Of a DNA stretch of 64,000 nucleotides, positions 12,285-25,118 are shown in pieces. Source of the DNA: Linnemannia schmuckeri (lineage: Eukaryota > Mortierellomycota > Mortierellomycetes > Mortierellales > Mortierellaceae); the NCBI GenBank assembly GCA_029449235.1, contig JANATG010000001.1, positions 992,001 through 1,056,000 on the forward strand, read 5' to 3'. The notes under the pieces are model-generated. The model was given only the letters and a program-made list of their open reading frames with translations. It was not told the origin of the DNA and searched no databases. The position numbers were made by a program, and so were the translations under genes. Numbering within the stretch: position 1 is the stretch's first letter; every line of letters starts with the position of its first letter.

Positions 12285-15200
12285 TCATTGTACAGATCGC
12301 ATTTCTTGGTCACCATCATAATCTTCATCGTCCTCGTCGTCACCTTCCTCTTCTTCGTCGTCTTCTTCGTCTTCATCATCGCTCCTAGAGGATTTTGAAC
12401 GGGTGTGTTGACGTTGCTTTTGAGGTACAGCAGAGGAAGCGGAAGAGGATGCTGAGGCGGTGGTGAATGCGGAGGTCATCTGGATATCTGAAGACGATGG
12501 GCCAGAAAGTGGATGGATGGTCGGTGTTGAAATTGTGGCGGAGGATGCTGATGAAGTTGTTGATGAGGGTGTGATAGAAGAAGAGGAGGACATCATGTTG
12601 ACGGTGGTAGTACTAGACCGTCTGCTGGCTGTGGGCGTCGTGTCGTCGTCCTCGTCGTCGTCACTATCATCCTTTGAGGAGGCATTCTGACGCTGATTTT
12701 GGCCGTTAGAGGAGGAGGTAGCTGAGCCATTGGCCTGCGCAGAGGTGACTCCATTGACAGTCTTCTTGCCATCCTTGTTACCACCACTACCACCACCACC
12801 AGGCTGATTCCCGATCCGCGCAGCCTCAACAGCCGCAGCACTCTGTACCGCAATCTCGGCCGCCATCTGGGCAACCTCCAACTCTTTCCTCGTCGCCTGA
12901 TCCAACATCTCTTCCGACATCTTCCACCCATCCATATCCGGTATTCCCTGTCCACCATTCTCAAACCACTGCCGACAAGCCTGCTGGAAGAACTCTTGCT
13001 GGGCCTGCATGCGAGCAATGGTCAGATCGCGCTGCGCCATTTCGGCTTTGAGCGAACAGATATAATCAAAGGATTTCTTGAGGAGGAAGACTTTTGAGGG
13101 AGCCTTGTCGACAATGTTGGGGATCATTTGGCGAAGATCGTCGAAACAGTGTTTGAGCGAGTCGCGGCGTTTTTGCTCGGCGGCTTTGTGTGATGTCCGG
13201 CGGAGCTCGATGCCAGAATGTAGGTCTGTGTTGTATGATAGACCCAGCGCGCTATTGGAGGGGCAGTATAGGGTAGAATATTGTATGTTGAAGGGTTAGT
13301 TTGAGAATGATATCTTGTCCTATTTTTTTTTTTTTTTTTTTGGGTTTAACTGCCATTTTCTAAGAGTGTGCTTACGTGTGATCGCCGTCCAAGATGTTTT
13401 GGTAGTTGGATTTCGACGCAAGGCGCGCCATGGCTTCCGTCGTAGAAACTATCGAAAAAGAGTTCAAAGAACGTATTTAGTAAACATTCATATCACTAAC
13501 GAAATGGCAAGACGCGCCGAAAGGAAGAAGAGAACATACCACCGGGTAACCATGGCTTCAGACTGGGAGAAACCAAAAGAGACTGCCCACGAGCAGTCGA
13601 GACTAAGATGGGCTGACCAGTCAAACTACCACGGTGATGAAGAGGTGGTTGAGGCATCAGGGTCGGCTTGAGAGCGGGCGAGATCAGGGTTGCAAACCCA
13701 CCGGTGGGCATGGGCGAGATCACAGTCGTGGCTGTGGTTCCGGGGGTCCGAGGAGCTAACACTCCTGCGTTTGTGAACCCTTTGTTCTTGCTATTTCCAC
13801 TCCCATTCCTTTTGGATCCTCCCGAAGAGGAGCGGGAAGAGGATCCTGATCCGGCGGCTGGGGCTTTGGATTTCTCGGTAGATTTTGCAGCGATTGAACG
13901 TGTGGATTTGGTGGTGGTGGTAGGAATGGTGGTGACAGTGGTACTAGAGCTGGAACTGCTGGGGTTGCTGCTGTTGTTGATGGTGGGAGTAAGGGCGGCG
14001 TTACTGCTGTTGGAAGCTGATTTTGGGGACGAGGTTGGGGTAGACTCAGATCCGGACCCGGCCCCGGACAACTTCATCAGCGATGCAGGTGTGACGGGCG
14101 CAAGGGCCATCTTGGGCGTCAAGGTGCCAGCCAAGGATGGCGAAGCCGCGTTCTGAGCCTGACTCATCACCGTGGCAACCGAGCCTGCCATGGTCGGCGT
14201 AGCTGTCGTTGTTGCTGCAATGGGCATAGGTGCTGATGCAACAGTGGCGGCTGCCAAGGGAGCAGCGGATCCCGCAGGCCTCAACATGGATCCAATAGGA
14301 GCAAAGTGGTTATGTTGATGATGCTGTTGTTGTTGAGGTGAATGGATCGAGAGCTGATATTGTTGCTGTTGCTGTTGCTGTTGTTGCTGCTGCTGTTGCA
14401 CCTGGACGGGCTGTGAGATCTGAAGCTGACGGTTAGTCTGAATATGGTTCTGCGTCTGCTGTTGGGGTAAGTTCATGGGCGGCGGCATCATCGACGAGGC
14501 CGGGAGGGAAAACATGGCTGGCGAGGCTGGCATCATTGAGAGCTGATTCATGCCGCCGACCAAATGCGGCGATGGCGACGGCTGCGATTGAGGCTGCTGA
14601 TGTGTGCCGCTGATTGTCGATGTCATAATCGGAGAGGGGGTGATACGATGGCTGCCGGCCGAAAAATGCAACCCCATAGGCGATACGGGTGTCGGGACCA
14701 ACGAGGACGGACGTGATGTCCGACTTGTGCTGGCACTGACAACTGGCTTTCGAACGCCTGCTTGTGACATGGGTGCGCTGGTCAAAGGACCCAGTGCTGG
14801 TGAGCCTTTGGACACGACGCGAATGGGTCCGACGCCACCGACATTACTCGCGGTCACAGCAGCAGCAGTGGCGGCGGCAGAATGTTCAACAGTCGGCCGT
14901 CGCTTCAATCCAGGTCGCTGACCGTTTACCGCGTCTCGAGCGTGCTTTGTGCCAATTCCTTGGTGAGCTTGCTGTTGCTGTTGAGAGTCGTTCGACAAGA
15001 ACTGTTGTTGCTGCTGCTGTTGTTGTTGTTGCTGTGCCTGAAAGTTCTGAAGCTGTTGCTGCTGAATCTGGTGGGCCTGTTGGAACTGCATCGGCAAAGC
15101 GCTAAAGCCTTGACCATTCGAGAAGGAGATATAGTCCATCTGAGAGTTACGATGAGGTCCAATGGCGGGCGAAGTAAGCGGCGTGAACCCGTCGCCCGAC

Positions 15201-16298
15201 GACATGGATTGAGGCAGGTTTGGGTATGGGTTGGCTGGCGTCAACTCTGGCGACAGCATTGGCGTGCCCTGTATGAAGCCCTGTTTTAGATAAAGATGAG
15301 ATTCAACAAGCATAGGAGTAAGCAAGACTTGCTTCGTCGCTTTGACAATGCTTGTTAGCCCCCTCCCCTTGCGAATGTGCACGAAAACAACAAAAAAAAC
15401 GTACCATGGGTCTGAGTTGTTCGGCTGAATCGGCTGCTTCTTCCTCAAATTGCTCAGGCATGGTCATCGTCGTCTCGACATTAGTATCGGGTTGGATGCC
15501 CAGGGGTGACATGTACTGGTATTGAGAATAATCAGCCGCCGCCGCCGTTGTGTAGTAGTCACTACCAGAAGGCTTCAGTAAGTTCTGTCTTGAGGCGACG
15601 CCGCCATCCTTATGTTGATGGTGTGCTTGCTGGGCATGAGCCTGTGCTTGAGCTTGGGCCTGGAGCTGGACCTGGGTTTGCGGCAGCTGCTGAAGCTGCT
15701 GTTGCTGTTGCTGACGGAGCTGCTGCTGTTGACGTTGCTGTTGTTGTTGGAGGAGCAACTGCTGCTGCTGGTGCTGTTGTTGCAGCTGTTGAAGGGACGC
15801 CGCAGCACAGGTTCCGCTGTTGCTGTTGTTGTTGGTATTATTGATCTTGTCCGGGTGGGTCTGGAAGACAGGGGTAGTGGAAGCCGACCCGGTTCCTGTA
15901 GGGTTCATCATCTCCATAGTCATGGCTGCTGGGTGGAAATCGTAAGGGCTTGACGAGGTCGTCACCGTCGAGTTACTGGTATCATGTTGCTGTTGTTGCT
16001 GCTGGCTGTTATTATTGCTAGATTGGTTCTCGGAAGAGGAGGCAAGGTGGGGGTTCTGGGAGGGATCGTCACGGAGGAGAAGATTTTGCAGCTTTTGTTG
16101 CTCTTGTTGATGTTGCTGCTTTTGTTGACGTTGCTGGTGCTGGTGTTGTTGATGAAGGAGTTGTTGCTGCTGTTGCTGCTGTTGAAGATGTTGTTGGACC
16201 TGGCTGGCCTGGGTGGCGTCAAAGGCAAAATCGCTGAGCGACAGTTCCAGGCCAGCTTGATCCAGATAGAATGCAGTGTTGTCGAAATTGTTGGTCAT
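12285..16298 (-). CDS. poly-glutamine bHLH transcription factor
   Basis: Four exons: 16298-15405, 15280-13540, 13448-13376, 13251-12285; 1224 residues. The basic helix-loop-helix domain begins in exon 4 (about 903-990). Its basic region HKAAEQKRRDSLK has the His-Glu-Arg pattern of class B factors that bind CACGTG. The loop and second helix follow (IPNIVDKAPSKVFLLKKS), then a Gln-rich leucine-zipper-like helix. The remainder is low complexity: many CAG/CAA-coded Gln runs (about 30-450), Ser/Thr/Ala-rich blocks, and an acidic Asp/Glu C-terminus next to an RSKSSR patch. This fits a nuclear factor with glutamine-rich activation regions. I took the ATG at 16298 because the upstream in-frame extension to 16574 is a translated pyrimidine-rich leader. 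Target genes are unknown; a CACGTG site lies at 21103, but no link is shown. Confidence 0.87.
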
Positions 16299-19200
16299 GA
16301 CAGTCAATAGGGGATATATGTGTGAGGATGGGCGGAGAAAAGAGAGAAGGATCGATGAATGTGTAACCGATCGAAGAGGAGGAGGAATAATATGTGAAAA
16401 AAAGGACGAGGTAATTGAACCTAACGGTTCAGTAAAGATCGAAAAAAGGCGTCGTACGACAATAAAGAGGATGAAAGGAAAGGATGTGATTATAGAAGAC
16501 ACTCTTTGGGGGCGAAGAGGATGAAAAGAGAGGTGGATAGTGAAGAGAAGGAGGCGAGAAGAAGAGAAAGCCAAAGAGGGAACCTTCTTGTCGATTTGGT
16601 TCTAAAAGTCTTGATAGAGTTTTCTGTTTCTTGTGGCGGGATATGTCTATCAAATTAAGAGTGACCGCACAGAGTGCCGAATGAGACCGCGTGGCGATGC
16701 CCGAGGAAGGGACAGGGACAATGACAGGGAGGACAGAGGGACAGCAACAACAAAACAATGAAAGAAGGAAAGAGAAAGGGAATTAGGAGAGGGTACATGG
16801 TAAGTTAATATGCTTGCTCACTTCTTAGTTGAACACCCTTGTGAAAAAGAAACAAACAACAGCAACAATAAAGGTGTTCTCGAGTCGGAATGACTTTTAT
16901 AATTTTTTGTGTAAATGAGCAAGAGAAGGAACTGATTGGCATAACCTCATTCACCATCTGAAAGAATGAATGAAGAAAAAAAAGGTTTGAGTTCCCTTAC
17001 CTCTGTCTGATTTTGTATCTCTCGGTCGATAAACAAGAAATGAAAATGCTTTTTTTTTTGTAGCCAGAGAAGTCAATGTTCAAAGAGAGGGCAAGGGGTG
17101 AAGATATTTTGGGTATTTATGTGTTGCGCACAAAGCAAAATCAATAATAGAATGTCAGTCGATTGGATGGATGTGGATATCCAAACAGGAAGAGGATGAA
17201 AAGGTGCTTGTGCAAAAAGGAGGAAGAGAAAAGATGGTGCTCTTTTAAAAGAAAGGAAGAGAGATGATTAGGAGACGAAAAGGTCGAAGAGATAGGGAAG
17301 AAGAGGAGGTATTGCAACAAAAGAGCTGTGGCAAAGGAAGAGGAGAGACAAGGAGAAAAAAAAGGCAAGGAAGAAGGAGGAAGCCCTTTTTATGCGTTTA
17401 TGTCTTGCTTGAGTAGTGGTTGCACGAATAGGAAATATGCAATAAAGAGGTCAAGGCCAAGGACAAGAGGATGAAGAGGCAGAGAGGGGTATGGCGATGG
17501 ACAAGAAGGAGAAAGGGTTGGTCGTGAGGAGACAAGTAGCCATCAAAATATATATATGTGTGTGTGTGAGAGAGAGAGAGAGAGTGGATAAAAGGAAGGG
17601 AAATAAATCAAAAGTGAAAGAGTAAAAGAGAAAAAGAACGAAGAAAAATGATTACAAAAAAAAGAGGGTGAAGAAGGGAGGAAAGAGGAACGGAGGATAA
17701 AGAGAAAAGGGAAAAAGAGAAGTGGAGTGCACAAAAGAGAAAAACAAAATCAAAAAAGAAAAAGGGAAAAGCCGATTCTAGCCTCAGTCAGTCAGTCAGT
17801 CAGTCAATCCACACGCCAAGCATACACGCACATATATACCCCCTCCTCATTTTCTTCCTCTTCTTTCTCAACCTACTTTTTTTTTCTCTTCTTCTTTCTA
17901 ACTCCTGGCGCGGACCTCTACGGACCACAACAATAACAGTCGACCCTGCATTGAGCCCCCCCCCCCCATCCATTGACTCTGTTGTTGTTTGTTTTTTTAT
18001 CGATTCAGTCCAAAAAAAACGGTCGTCCGACGGTTTTTTTTACCTTATGACAAAAAGAAAACGCCAAAAAAAAAACCTCGTTACGAAACCCCAAAATGTC
18101 AAAAAAGGGAGAGACGAAAGGATGATCCTCACCTCATATTCCATTCACAGCTCTCCTCGGTACCTTGCTCTTCCGGCTGCTGGATGGCACCCAAAGAAGG
18201 GGTTAAGATGATCGTCTCATTTTGACATGGCACTCCGTTGTACCTTTGATATTGTTTTTTTTTTTTTGATCCAAGGGCTCATGTCTGTCATATCGGCTTC
18301 CGATGCGACATACAGACATCCCCTCTGTGCCCCCCTTTTTTATTTCCATCTCTTTCCTCTCTCTTTGTGCTTGCGTCCATCCACATACACACAGGCACAC
18401 AAGTCCTCGTTTTTTTGTTCTTCCTCCCTCTTTTACAAACAAATAAAAAAACCGTTCGCCCGTAGAAGCAAGTCGCGTCCCTCACGTTGCACTCCTGTAC
18501 GCTCTGATTGGTTAGTGATCTGTAGAACACAGTCACACAGACCTTGAGTTTTTTTAGGCTCAATTTTGCCTGTGATTTTTATTTAGCAGGGCGACAAAAG
18601 CAATAATGGCAGAGACAACAAATAGAAAGACAAGCAAAGCGCTGAGTGGATCCAAGATGGTGATCTTTGAGAGGTCGCATCCTGGTTTTGTCGATTCAGA
18701 TATCAAGAACATACATACATACTCACTCCATACTATACAGGTACAAGTGCCAAGCTGCCATTGTGAAAGTCATAAATAATCCTCTGACAAAAGTCCCGCC
18801 TTAGTCGATCCAAGATCCAAAATCGTGGCCCGCATCAGCCAACAGGAGCGGCTGTCCAAAAAAAAAAAAAAAAAAAAAAGCTTCCTAAAAAGAGTAGCCA
18901 CTTCGGAAAGCGTTTTTTCTTCTGCAAGCAGCTTTTTTCCTCTCTCAGCTCCAGCTACTGCTGCTGCTACTGCTGCAAGAGCCTGTTGTAACGACGAAAA
19001 AACAATGGGCACTGCAGTTGCAGGCAGGACAGGACAGAGCATGTCCCGAGGTCGACTTGCATAGCTTTGTAAAAAACATCAACGGGAGTTACAAACTGCA
19101 GGAGGTTTTTTTTTCTTCTCGTATTTGTTCCGTGTCCCTTTTTTTCAGCAATGCAGCCAACTAGAATCAACCATGTTCGCCACGCGATTGATACGAATCG

Positions 19201-19601
19201 CCAAAAATGCAAGGGCATGGTGAACCCAGCAACAACAACAAACAACAAGGTGCGCGGCTCAACGCGATATTTTAAACGAACAAAACAAAACACAAAACAC
19301 AGAAAAGATGACAAACGCAAAAAAAAAGTGAGCTCGTTTGCTTGCTAATTTTGCTTTTTGGAAACACATAACCACCCCTTTGACATTTCCTCCCCTCTTC
19401 CCTTCCCCCCTTGGTCCTTATATTTGTGCAGTCTAAACGTTCTGTTTTAATGAGGTTGTATAATGTGATATCGTGAAAAATAATGTTGAATGTTGAACTC
19501 TGTCTCGCTTGCATTCCCGTTGCATCCCATCGTCTTCCCTCTGCCCCTTCCCCCTCCTGCTTTCGATCTCGCCCAATAAAGTAAACAGGTGGACCGATCG
19601 C
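16299..19601. other. intergenic region with purine-rich leader and microsatellites
   Basis: No convincing gene. The first part (16299-17700) is AG-rich on the plus strand and probably includes the bHLH promoter and 5' leader. It contains a TA/TG/AG run at 17550-17583 and CAGT repeats at 17785-17806. From 18590 to 19350 there are short open frames (for example ATG at 18606 and 19151) without recognisable domains or good splice partners. The part nearest 19602 is the 3' region of the L2 gene. Confidence 0.5.
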
Positions 19602-20978
19602 TTAGCGTCTTGGACGCTCTCTGACCACCATCTTGTTGGGGTGTTTCCTGGTCTTGCCTCCCTTGGCAAGAGTTCCCCAGGGACTCCTTGGGTCTTTTCC
19701 ACCTGTGCAGCAAAGAATTCAAATGGCGACAGAAAATATAAGAATTAATACATCGTGTTCGCCATATCTGCACGTTCTATCATAAAAAAACACGAAACAC
19801 ATCAAAATAAAATAACGCGTCTACGTCTGGTCATGTATTGCTCTTACCCTTTGTCTTTCCCTTTCCTCCTCCGTGAGGATGGTCGCAGGCATTTTGTGCA
19901 ACACCACTAAGAAAATAAAAAAGGTTCAAATAGCGCTAGGTTAATAACTCACTCATAGTCTTTGAAACGAATTCGCGACCGTAAGAAATCGTCCGCCCTC
20001 TGTTAGAAAAAAATAATAATAACATCGCGACAAGCAAACAAAGACAGAAACATACCGAACGCTAGGACGGATACCCATCCAGCGGCTACGACCAGCCTTT
20101 CCGAGACTCTCGTGCATGTTTCCAGGGTTGGAGACAACTCCAATGGTGGCGCAAACGTCGACGGGGAACTTGCGGACCTCACCGCTTGAAAGACGAATAA
20201 TGGCGTGTCCAGTCTCACCGGTCGAAAGCAACTGAGCATAGGTTCCTGCAGAGCGAGCCACCTGGGCAGGTCCGTTGCGCTTCATTCCGATCGCGTGAAT
20301 GATGGTTCCTGTGGGGATGCGGCTCAGAGGCAAGCAGTTGCCCTTGTCGATGGGGAGGGTGGTGGTGATACCGTTCTTTGTCTGGTTCCATGAAGACTTG
20401 TCCAAGAAAGAGTGAATGACCGATCCAGGCTGAAGATCGTGCGGTGCCAAGATATAAGACTGTCTGCCAGTAGTTTGGTGTTTCAACAAAGCGATCCAAG
20501 CTGTCCTGCCGGGATCGTATTCGATTCTCTCCACCAACTGTGCGCCCGACTCGCGACGGTACCAATCCACAATACGGAGACGACGCTTGTGTCCGCCTCC
20601 GCGGTGACGGACTGTGATACGGCCAGTGTTGTTCCTGCCGGCAGTCGAACGCTTGGCAATCGTCAGGGCACGAACGGGCTTGCCCTTCCAGAGGTGATCG
20701 CGAGGCACACGCTTGAGCCAACGACGACCTGGCGATGAGGGAGTATAGGTCTTGAACTGAGGAGTGGCGGAAGAAGAGGTAGGCGAAGCGGTGGCGGTCG
20801 CCGTGGCATATGTGCGGGTGGCGGCGGCCTTGTTGAGGCTGTTCCTGAAAGAGACGGTCGAGAGGGAACGGCTCTGCATCAAGAGAGTGGTTGGCTTGGT
20901 GGTTGGGGTGATCATCCTGGCGACTCCTGACGCCGCCGAGGCGGGTCTCCACAGTGACCGTGCAAGCCCAGAGAGCAT
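19602..20978 (-). CDS. MRPL2: mitochondrial large-subunit ribosomal protein L2 (uL2m)
   Basis: Three exons: 20978-20056, 19906-19848, 19702-19602; 360 residues. uL2 sits at the peptidyl-transferase region of the large ribosomal subunit and is needed for subunit joining. The N-terminal 70 or so residues are rich in Arg, Ser, Ala and Thr and poor in acids, as in a mitochondrial presequence. The core shows GRITVRHRGGGHKRRLRIVD, and the C-terminal part shows RPSVRGVAQNACDHPHGGGK across the first splice junction, including the conserved DHPHGGG loop. The protein ends SPWGTLAKGGKTRKHPNK then a basic tail, closely following fungal Rml2. The last two exons are 59 and 101 nt. Divergent from the ACAD8 gene, with 344 bp between start codons. 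Confidence 0.94.
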
Positions 20979-21089
20979 GTTGTGTAGTGGCGGCTGTGAT
21001 GGGTGTTGGTGAAGGTAAGATGCTACGAAGCGATTCGCCGGAGATGCAGGGGTTGACTATCAAGGGCCAATTCTGTTTACTAGTGTGAC

Positions 21090-21108
21090 TGTGATGATAT
21101 CACACGTG
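21090..21108. promoter_or_regulatory. inverted repeat and overlapping CACGTG box in a divergent promoter
   Basis: TGTGAT-GAT-ATCACA is a perfect dyad (21090-21104) that runs directly into a CACGTG E-box (21103-21108). It sits in the 344-bp gap between the start codons of two divergently transcribed genes for mitochondrial proteins (L2 and isobutyryl-CoA dehydrogenase). Co-regulation is inferred from position only. Confidence 0.4.
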
Positions 21109-21322
21109 ATAAAATTTACTGCATGGAATTAATTGATCTAGGACGCTGGGGAAGATCAGAAATTGGGTTGCTTGGAATTAATGAGCATTTTCTTCCCACG
21201 GGCTCCAAGTTCTCCACATTCACACACAAAAAGGAATTCTTTTTTTTATTCTCTTTCTTTTCGACATCTCCATCTCAAACCCTCCACTCCCCTCATCCAC
21301 TCATATACCTCATCACTCAACC

Positions 21323-23352
21323 ATGACCTCCCTTCTCACCCTCGCGGCTAGACGTGTCCCTCTCAGACTCGGACGTGCTGTTACTTCGGTCTCTAACCAG
21401 ATCCGCAACATTTCTTCTACTCCCCTTGACCGTATGTTTGTTTGCTTTCTCCACTTCTGCTCTGTCCCCTTCCACTATCACACCGCCATTACCCTTGACA
21501 AGAAACGAAAAACAAAAAGCAAACAAAACAACGCCAGTGCGCTAACGGATAAACCTTCCACTTCTTTTTTCTCATTCCCACGCCCAAATAGCATCCGTTG
21601 GATTGACTGGTACGTACCATGCGACCTTGCCCCTTAGACGTTGTGTCACTTTGCAAAAATATGCATCTTTTAGGCACAAAAGATCGCAAAAGCCTCAATG
21701 CTGATATCATTGTGCCTCATTTCTCACGCCCCGCGTTCTCACGCCCATTTACCTAGACGATCAGAAGGAGCTCCAGAGCCTTGCCCGTAACTTTGCCGAC
21801 AATGAGTTTGCCCCCAAGATGCAAGAGGTATGTATATGCTATACCTCCCACGCGCTTGCTAAAGCGTACATGTTTTCTTTCCATAATGGGGAGAAGCAAG
21901 TTCCCACGAGCCTCACTTTCATTTGCCATTCTTCAATGCTGCTCTTAGTGGGATGAGAACCAGTACTTCCCCGCTGATGTTCTCCGCAAGGGTGCTGAGC
22001 TTGGATTCGGAGGTCTTTATACCCGTGAGGACGTTGGTGGCTCCGGACTCGGTCGCTTGGAGACCTCCATCATCTTTGAGGCCTTGTCGACCGGATGTGT
22101 TTCCACCACTGCCTACATCTCTATCCACAAGTAAGCATGCCGTTGTATGACTTTTAGTTTACTGGGTCAGTAACTTTGGCTTTTGATTACCTTTATTGCT
22201 CCGGAATTAATCATTACTGCTATTCCCCTTCATACATTAGCATGTGTACCTGGATGATCGGTAACGATAATGCGAAACTTTTATTTTGACACCGATGGGT
22301 TTGACAAGGAATGAGATCAGTGGATTTACTATGGATCCATGAATGGACCTGAACTCATCTCGTGATATTCTCTCTTTTTTTGTACAGATTCGTATGGTAG
22401 CGAGGAGCAGCGTCAAAAGTACCTCCCTAAATTGACGAGCATGGAACAGTTTGCTTCCTACTGCTTGACTGAGCCCGGTGCAGGATCGGATGCCGGTGGG
22501 CTCTCAACAACTGCCGTCAAGAAGGGCTCGCATTACGTCTTGAACGGAAGCAAGGCCTTTATCTCCGGAGGTGGATCATCGGATGTGTACGTGATCATGG
22601 CTCGCACAGGGGGACCAGGACCCAAGGGCATCTCTTGCTTTATTGTCGAGAAGGGCTTTAAGGGGTTGAGTTTTGGAAAGAAGGAGAACAAGCTCGGATG
22701 GAACTCACAGGAGACCAGGGCTGTTATTATGGAGGACTGCGAGGTCCCCGTCGAGAATTTGGTTGGAAGCGAGGGCCAGGGTTTCTCCATTGCTATGAAG
22801 GGTCTCAACGGCGGCCGCATCAACATTGGTAAGTCCCATTATTGTGTTGATAGTATATATAAATATATGTATTGAAGGTTGGGTATCCAGAGTAGGTCTA
22901 ACAAAAGAAATTAATCTTTTAAATTGCATCTCTAATAAATAATAGGCTCGTGCAGTTTGGGGGCTGCCCAGGCTTCGTTGGAGGCTGCTCTGGAGCACGT
23001 CAAGGTTCGCAAGCAGTTCAACCAACCTCTTGCCAACTTCCAGAATACCCAGTTTAAGCTCGCAGACATGGCTACCAGCTTGCTCTCGTCCAGACTGATG
23101 ATTCGTCAAGCTGCAACCATGTTAGACCAGGACCATCCCAGCGTTGCGAGCTTCTGCGCGATGGCCAAGCTCCATGCCACGGACGAGTGCTTCAAGATTT
23201 GCGACGATAGCTTGCAGTTGCACGGAGGATATGGATACCTGAAGGATTATAAGGTTAACGTCTACCTCCGTGATTCGCGTGTCCACCGTATCCTCGAGGG
23301 AACCAACGAGGTTATGCGCCTGGTTGCCTCCCGATCCCTCTTGACCGAGTAA
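21323..23352 (+). CDS. ACAD8: isobutyryl-CoA dehydrogenase (ACAD8-type acyl-CoA dehydrogenase)
   Basis: Seven exons: 21323-21431, 21592-21609, 21757-21827, 21949-22130, 22241-22260, 22388-22828, 22946-23352; 415 residues. A mitochondrial flavoenzyme of valine breakdown that oxidises isobutyryl-CoA to methacrylyl-CoA and passes electrons to ETF. The N-terminus is a basic Ser/Arg-rich presequence ending near RNISSTPLD. Family signatures include YCLTEPGAGSDAGGL, NGSKAFISGGG, NGGRINIGSCSLGAA, QLHGGYGYLKDY and RILEGTNEVMRL. The catalytic Glu of this subgroup would be in the late SRVHRILEGTNE segment. IHNMCTWMIDS and KKENKLGWNSQ match ACAD8 better than short- or medium-chain members. Two exons are only 18 and 20 nt long. 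No SKL-type signal, so mitochondrial location is favoured. Confidence 0.94.
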
Positions 23353-24068
23353 ATTCTAATCCACCTAGTTAACGGACGGAATCGTTTTGCAAAACAAAGC
23401 AGACAAAGAAGCAAACAAAGAATTGTTATTTATACCTTTGATAACTATGAAGGTTTACAACTGTATTTGAAATTGGTTATGGGTGGCATGGGAGAAAGCA
23501 GAAGGGTCTGTGTGTAGAGCACGTTCTGTTTTTAATCGACCACAGCGCCGCGTGGTTTAGTTCAGTTCAGTTCAGGGGTGTGTGTGGGATGAGATGGATG
23601 GTCTGAGAGTGAGATGGTCCAAGTGAACCAATCAAGCAACTAACCAACGGACTATACTCCCTTTTGCCCTCTCTCCTCACTTTGTGTTTCATGTACAGTA
23701 CATGGATAGCACAGAGTAAAATACATCGACGCCGAGCATTTAAATCTATCCCTTTTTTCATTGTTTGTCTTTTCTTCGACTACTAGTGGGCATTTTCATT
23801 TGTGCGACTGAACACTTTCATTGAAATATCTCCTCTGAGGAGAAAAGAGTAACAGAAACAATGAAAAGAAAAAAGGGGGGGCATTCGCCTTCCTTTATAT
23901 TTCGTTTTGATAACAAAGATCATTGACAAAACACTTGTGGGCTGTGCTTTTTTGTTGTATTGAGGATCGAGGATCCTCCGAGAAGAGTATTTCATTCTCA
24001 CGCATAACAGGCATACCCACCAGAACTATTAATAAATTATGGACATCATACCATTGTTGCTTAAGCCG

Positions 24069-24099
<31 letters not shown>

Positions 24100-25118
24100 C
24101 CTGGAGAGGCGAAGGGGTGGATAATAGAATCGTTGTTCTGCTCGATGATGTTGTTGTCATCTATCCATCCCTCCCGCCACTTGTTGTCAAGGAAGAACAA
24201 CAGGACAGAGACAAGCAAAAAAAGAAAAAAAATAAAGAAAAAAGAAGAAAGGGGCAGGGACGGACCACCCCCGCTCGCCCCGTTCTCACTGTTCTCGCTG
24301 TTTTTAGTCCCTACAGGCTACAGTAGAATGTCGCCACAGGGGTCTATTTATCCTTTTTTCACTTCCGAGCGAGGAGCGAGACGGAAGAGAGAGACAAAAA
24401 AAAGTGTTTATGAGAGCAAAGAAAAATACAGATAATTGCTCTCAATGGTCGCATTGGCACATTCGACAGGTTTTATTATTTTTGATTGACCATTTGTCAC
24501 CATATACTTAGGGCCACTAGTTTGATGAGTGAATGGGTGATGTCTTCCATTGCTCCCTCGTTCTCCTTCCCTCGTGCTCCCTTTATTGCTGATATTCCCC
24601 TTTCCACCCACTCATTCACTCACCTCAATACTTTTTTCTATTTCCTCTTTCCGTTCATCCTTCCTTCCCTTCCTTCCCTTCCTTCCCTTCCTTCCCTTCC
24701 TTCCTTTCCTCCTTCTTCCCTTCCTCTCTTCCTCTCTTCCTCTCTTCCTCTCTTCCTCTCTTCCTCTCTTCCTCTCTTCCTCTCTTCCTCTCTTCCTCCC
24801 ACCCTCTCTCCCTCACTTTCCTTTCTCTTTCCTCTTTGCACGTCTTTACTCTCACTCACTCACTCACTCACCCATTCTTTACTGTCGTTTCCTTTTTCCC
24901 CTTTGCGGCACTTGTTTCCTTTTGTCTCTCTTTACAGCACTTCTCTGTCCCACGTAATCAATCTTCAATCGCCTCTTTTCTCTTTCTCTCTCGTGCTTTA
25001 CCCTGCCTCATTCACTCACTCATTCACTCACTCTTATCCTTTTCCTTTTCCTCTCCTTCTCCTTCTCCTCCTCTGCCTCTCTCTCCTCCTTCTCCCTCCC
25101 GCCGCCCCCGTCACCCGA
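23353..25118. other. intergenic region between ACAD8 and the AGC kinase
   Basis: No gene seen. It holds the ACAD8 3' region, a run of 30 T at 24070-24099, and a long pyrimidine-rich tract leading to the kinase ATG, presumably its 5' leader. Confidence 0.55.
24655..24805. repeat. CCTTC / CTCTTC pyrimidine minisatellite
   Basis: Tandem CTTCCCTTC units pass into about ten copies of the 8-bp unit CTCTTCCT. All-pyrimidine on the plus strand, upstream of the kinase start. Confidence 0.85.

Noticed and set aside
15303..16574. Longer N-terminus for the bHLH protein starting at 16574
   Set aside because: The extra 92 residues are a translated pyrimidine-rich leader with no protein-like pattern; ATG 16298 begins the acidic, conserved-looking start.
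18606..19350. Short ATG frames at 18606 and 19151 as small genes
   Set aside because: No domain, no family resemblance, no good splice partners or promoter; the second is just Lys/Asn-rich.
19953..19999. Possible 47-nt cassette exon inside L2 intron 1 (AG before, GTGAGT after, reading R-GRTISYGREF)
   Set aside because: It would leave introns of only 56 and 46 nt, far shorter than others here, and would shift the frame of the conserved DHPHGGG exon; skipping it gives an exact family match.
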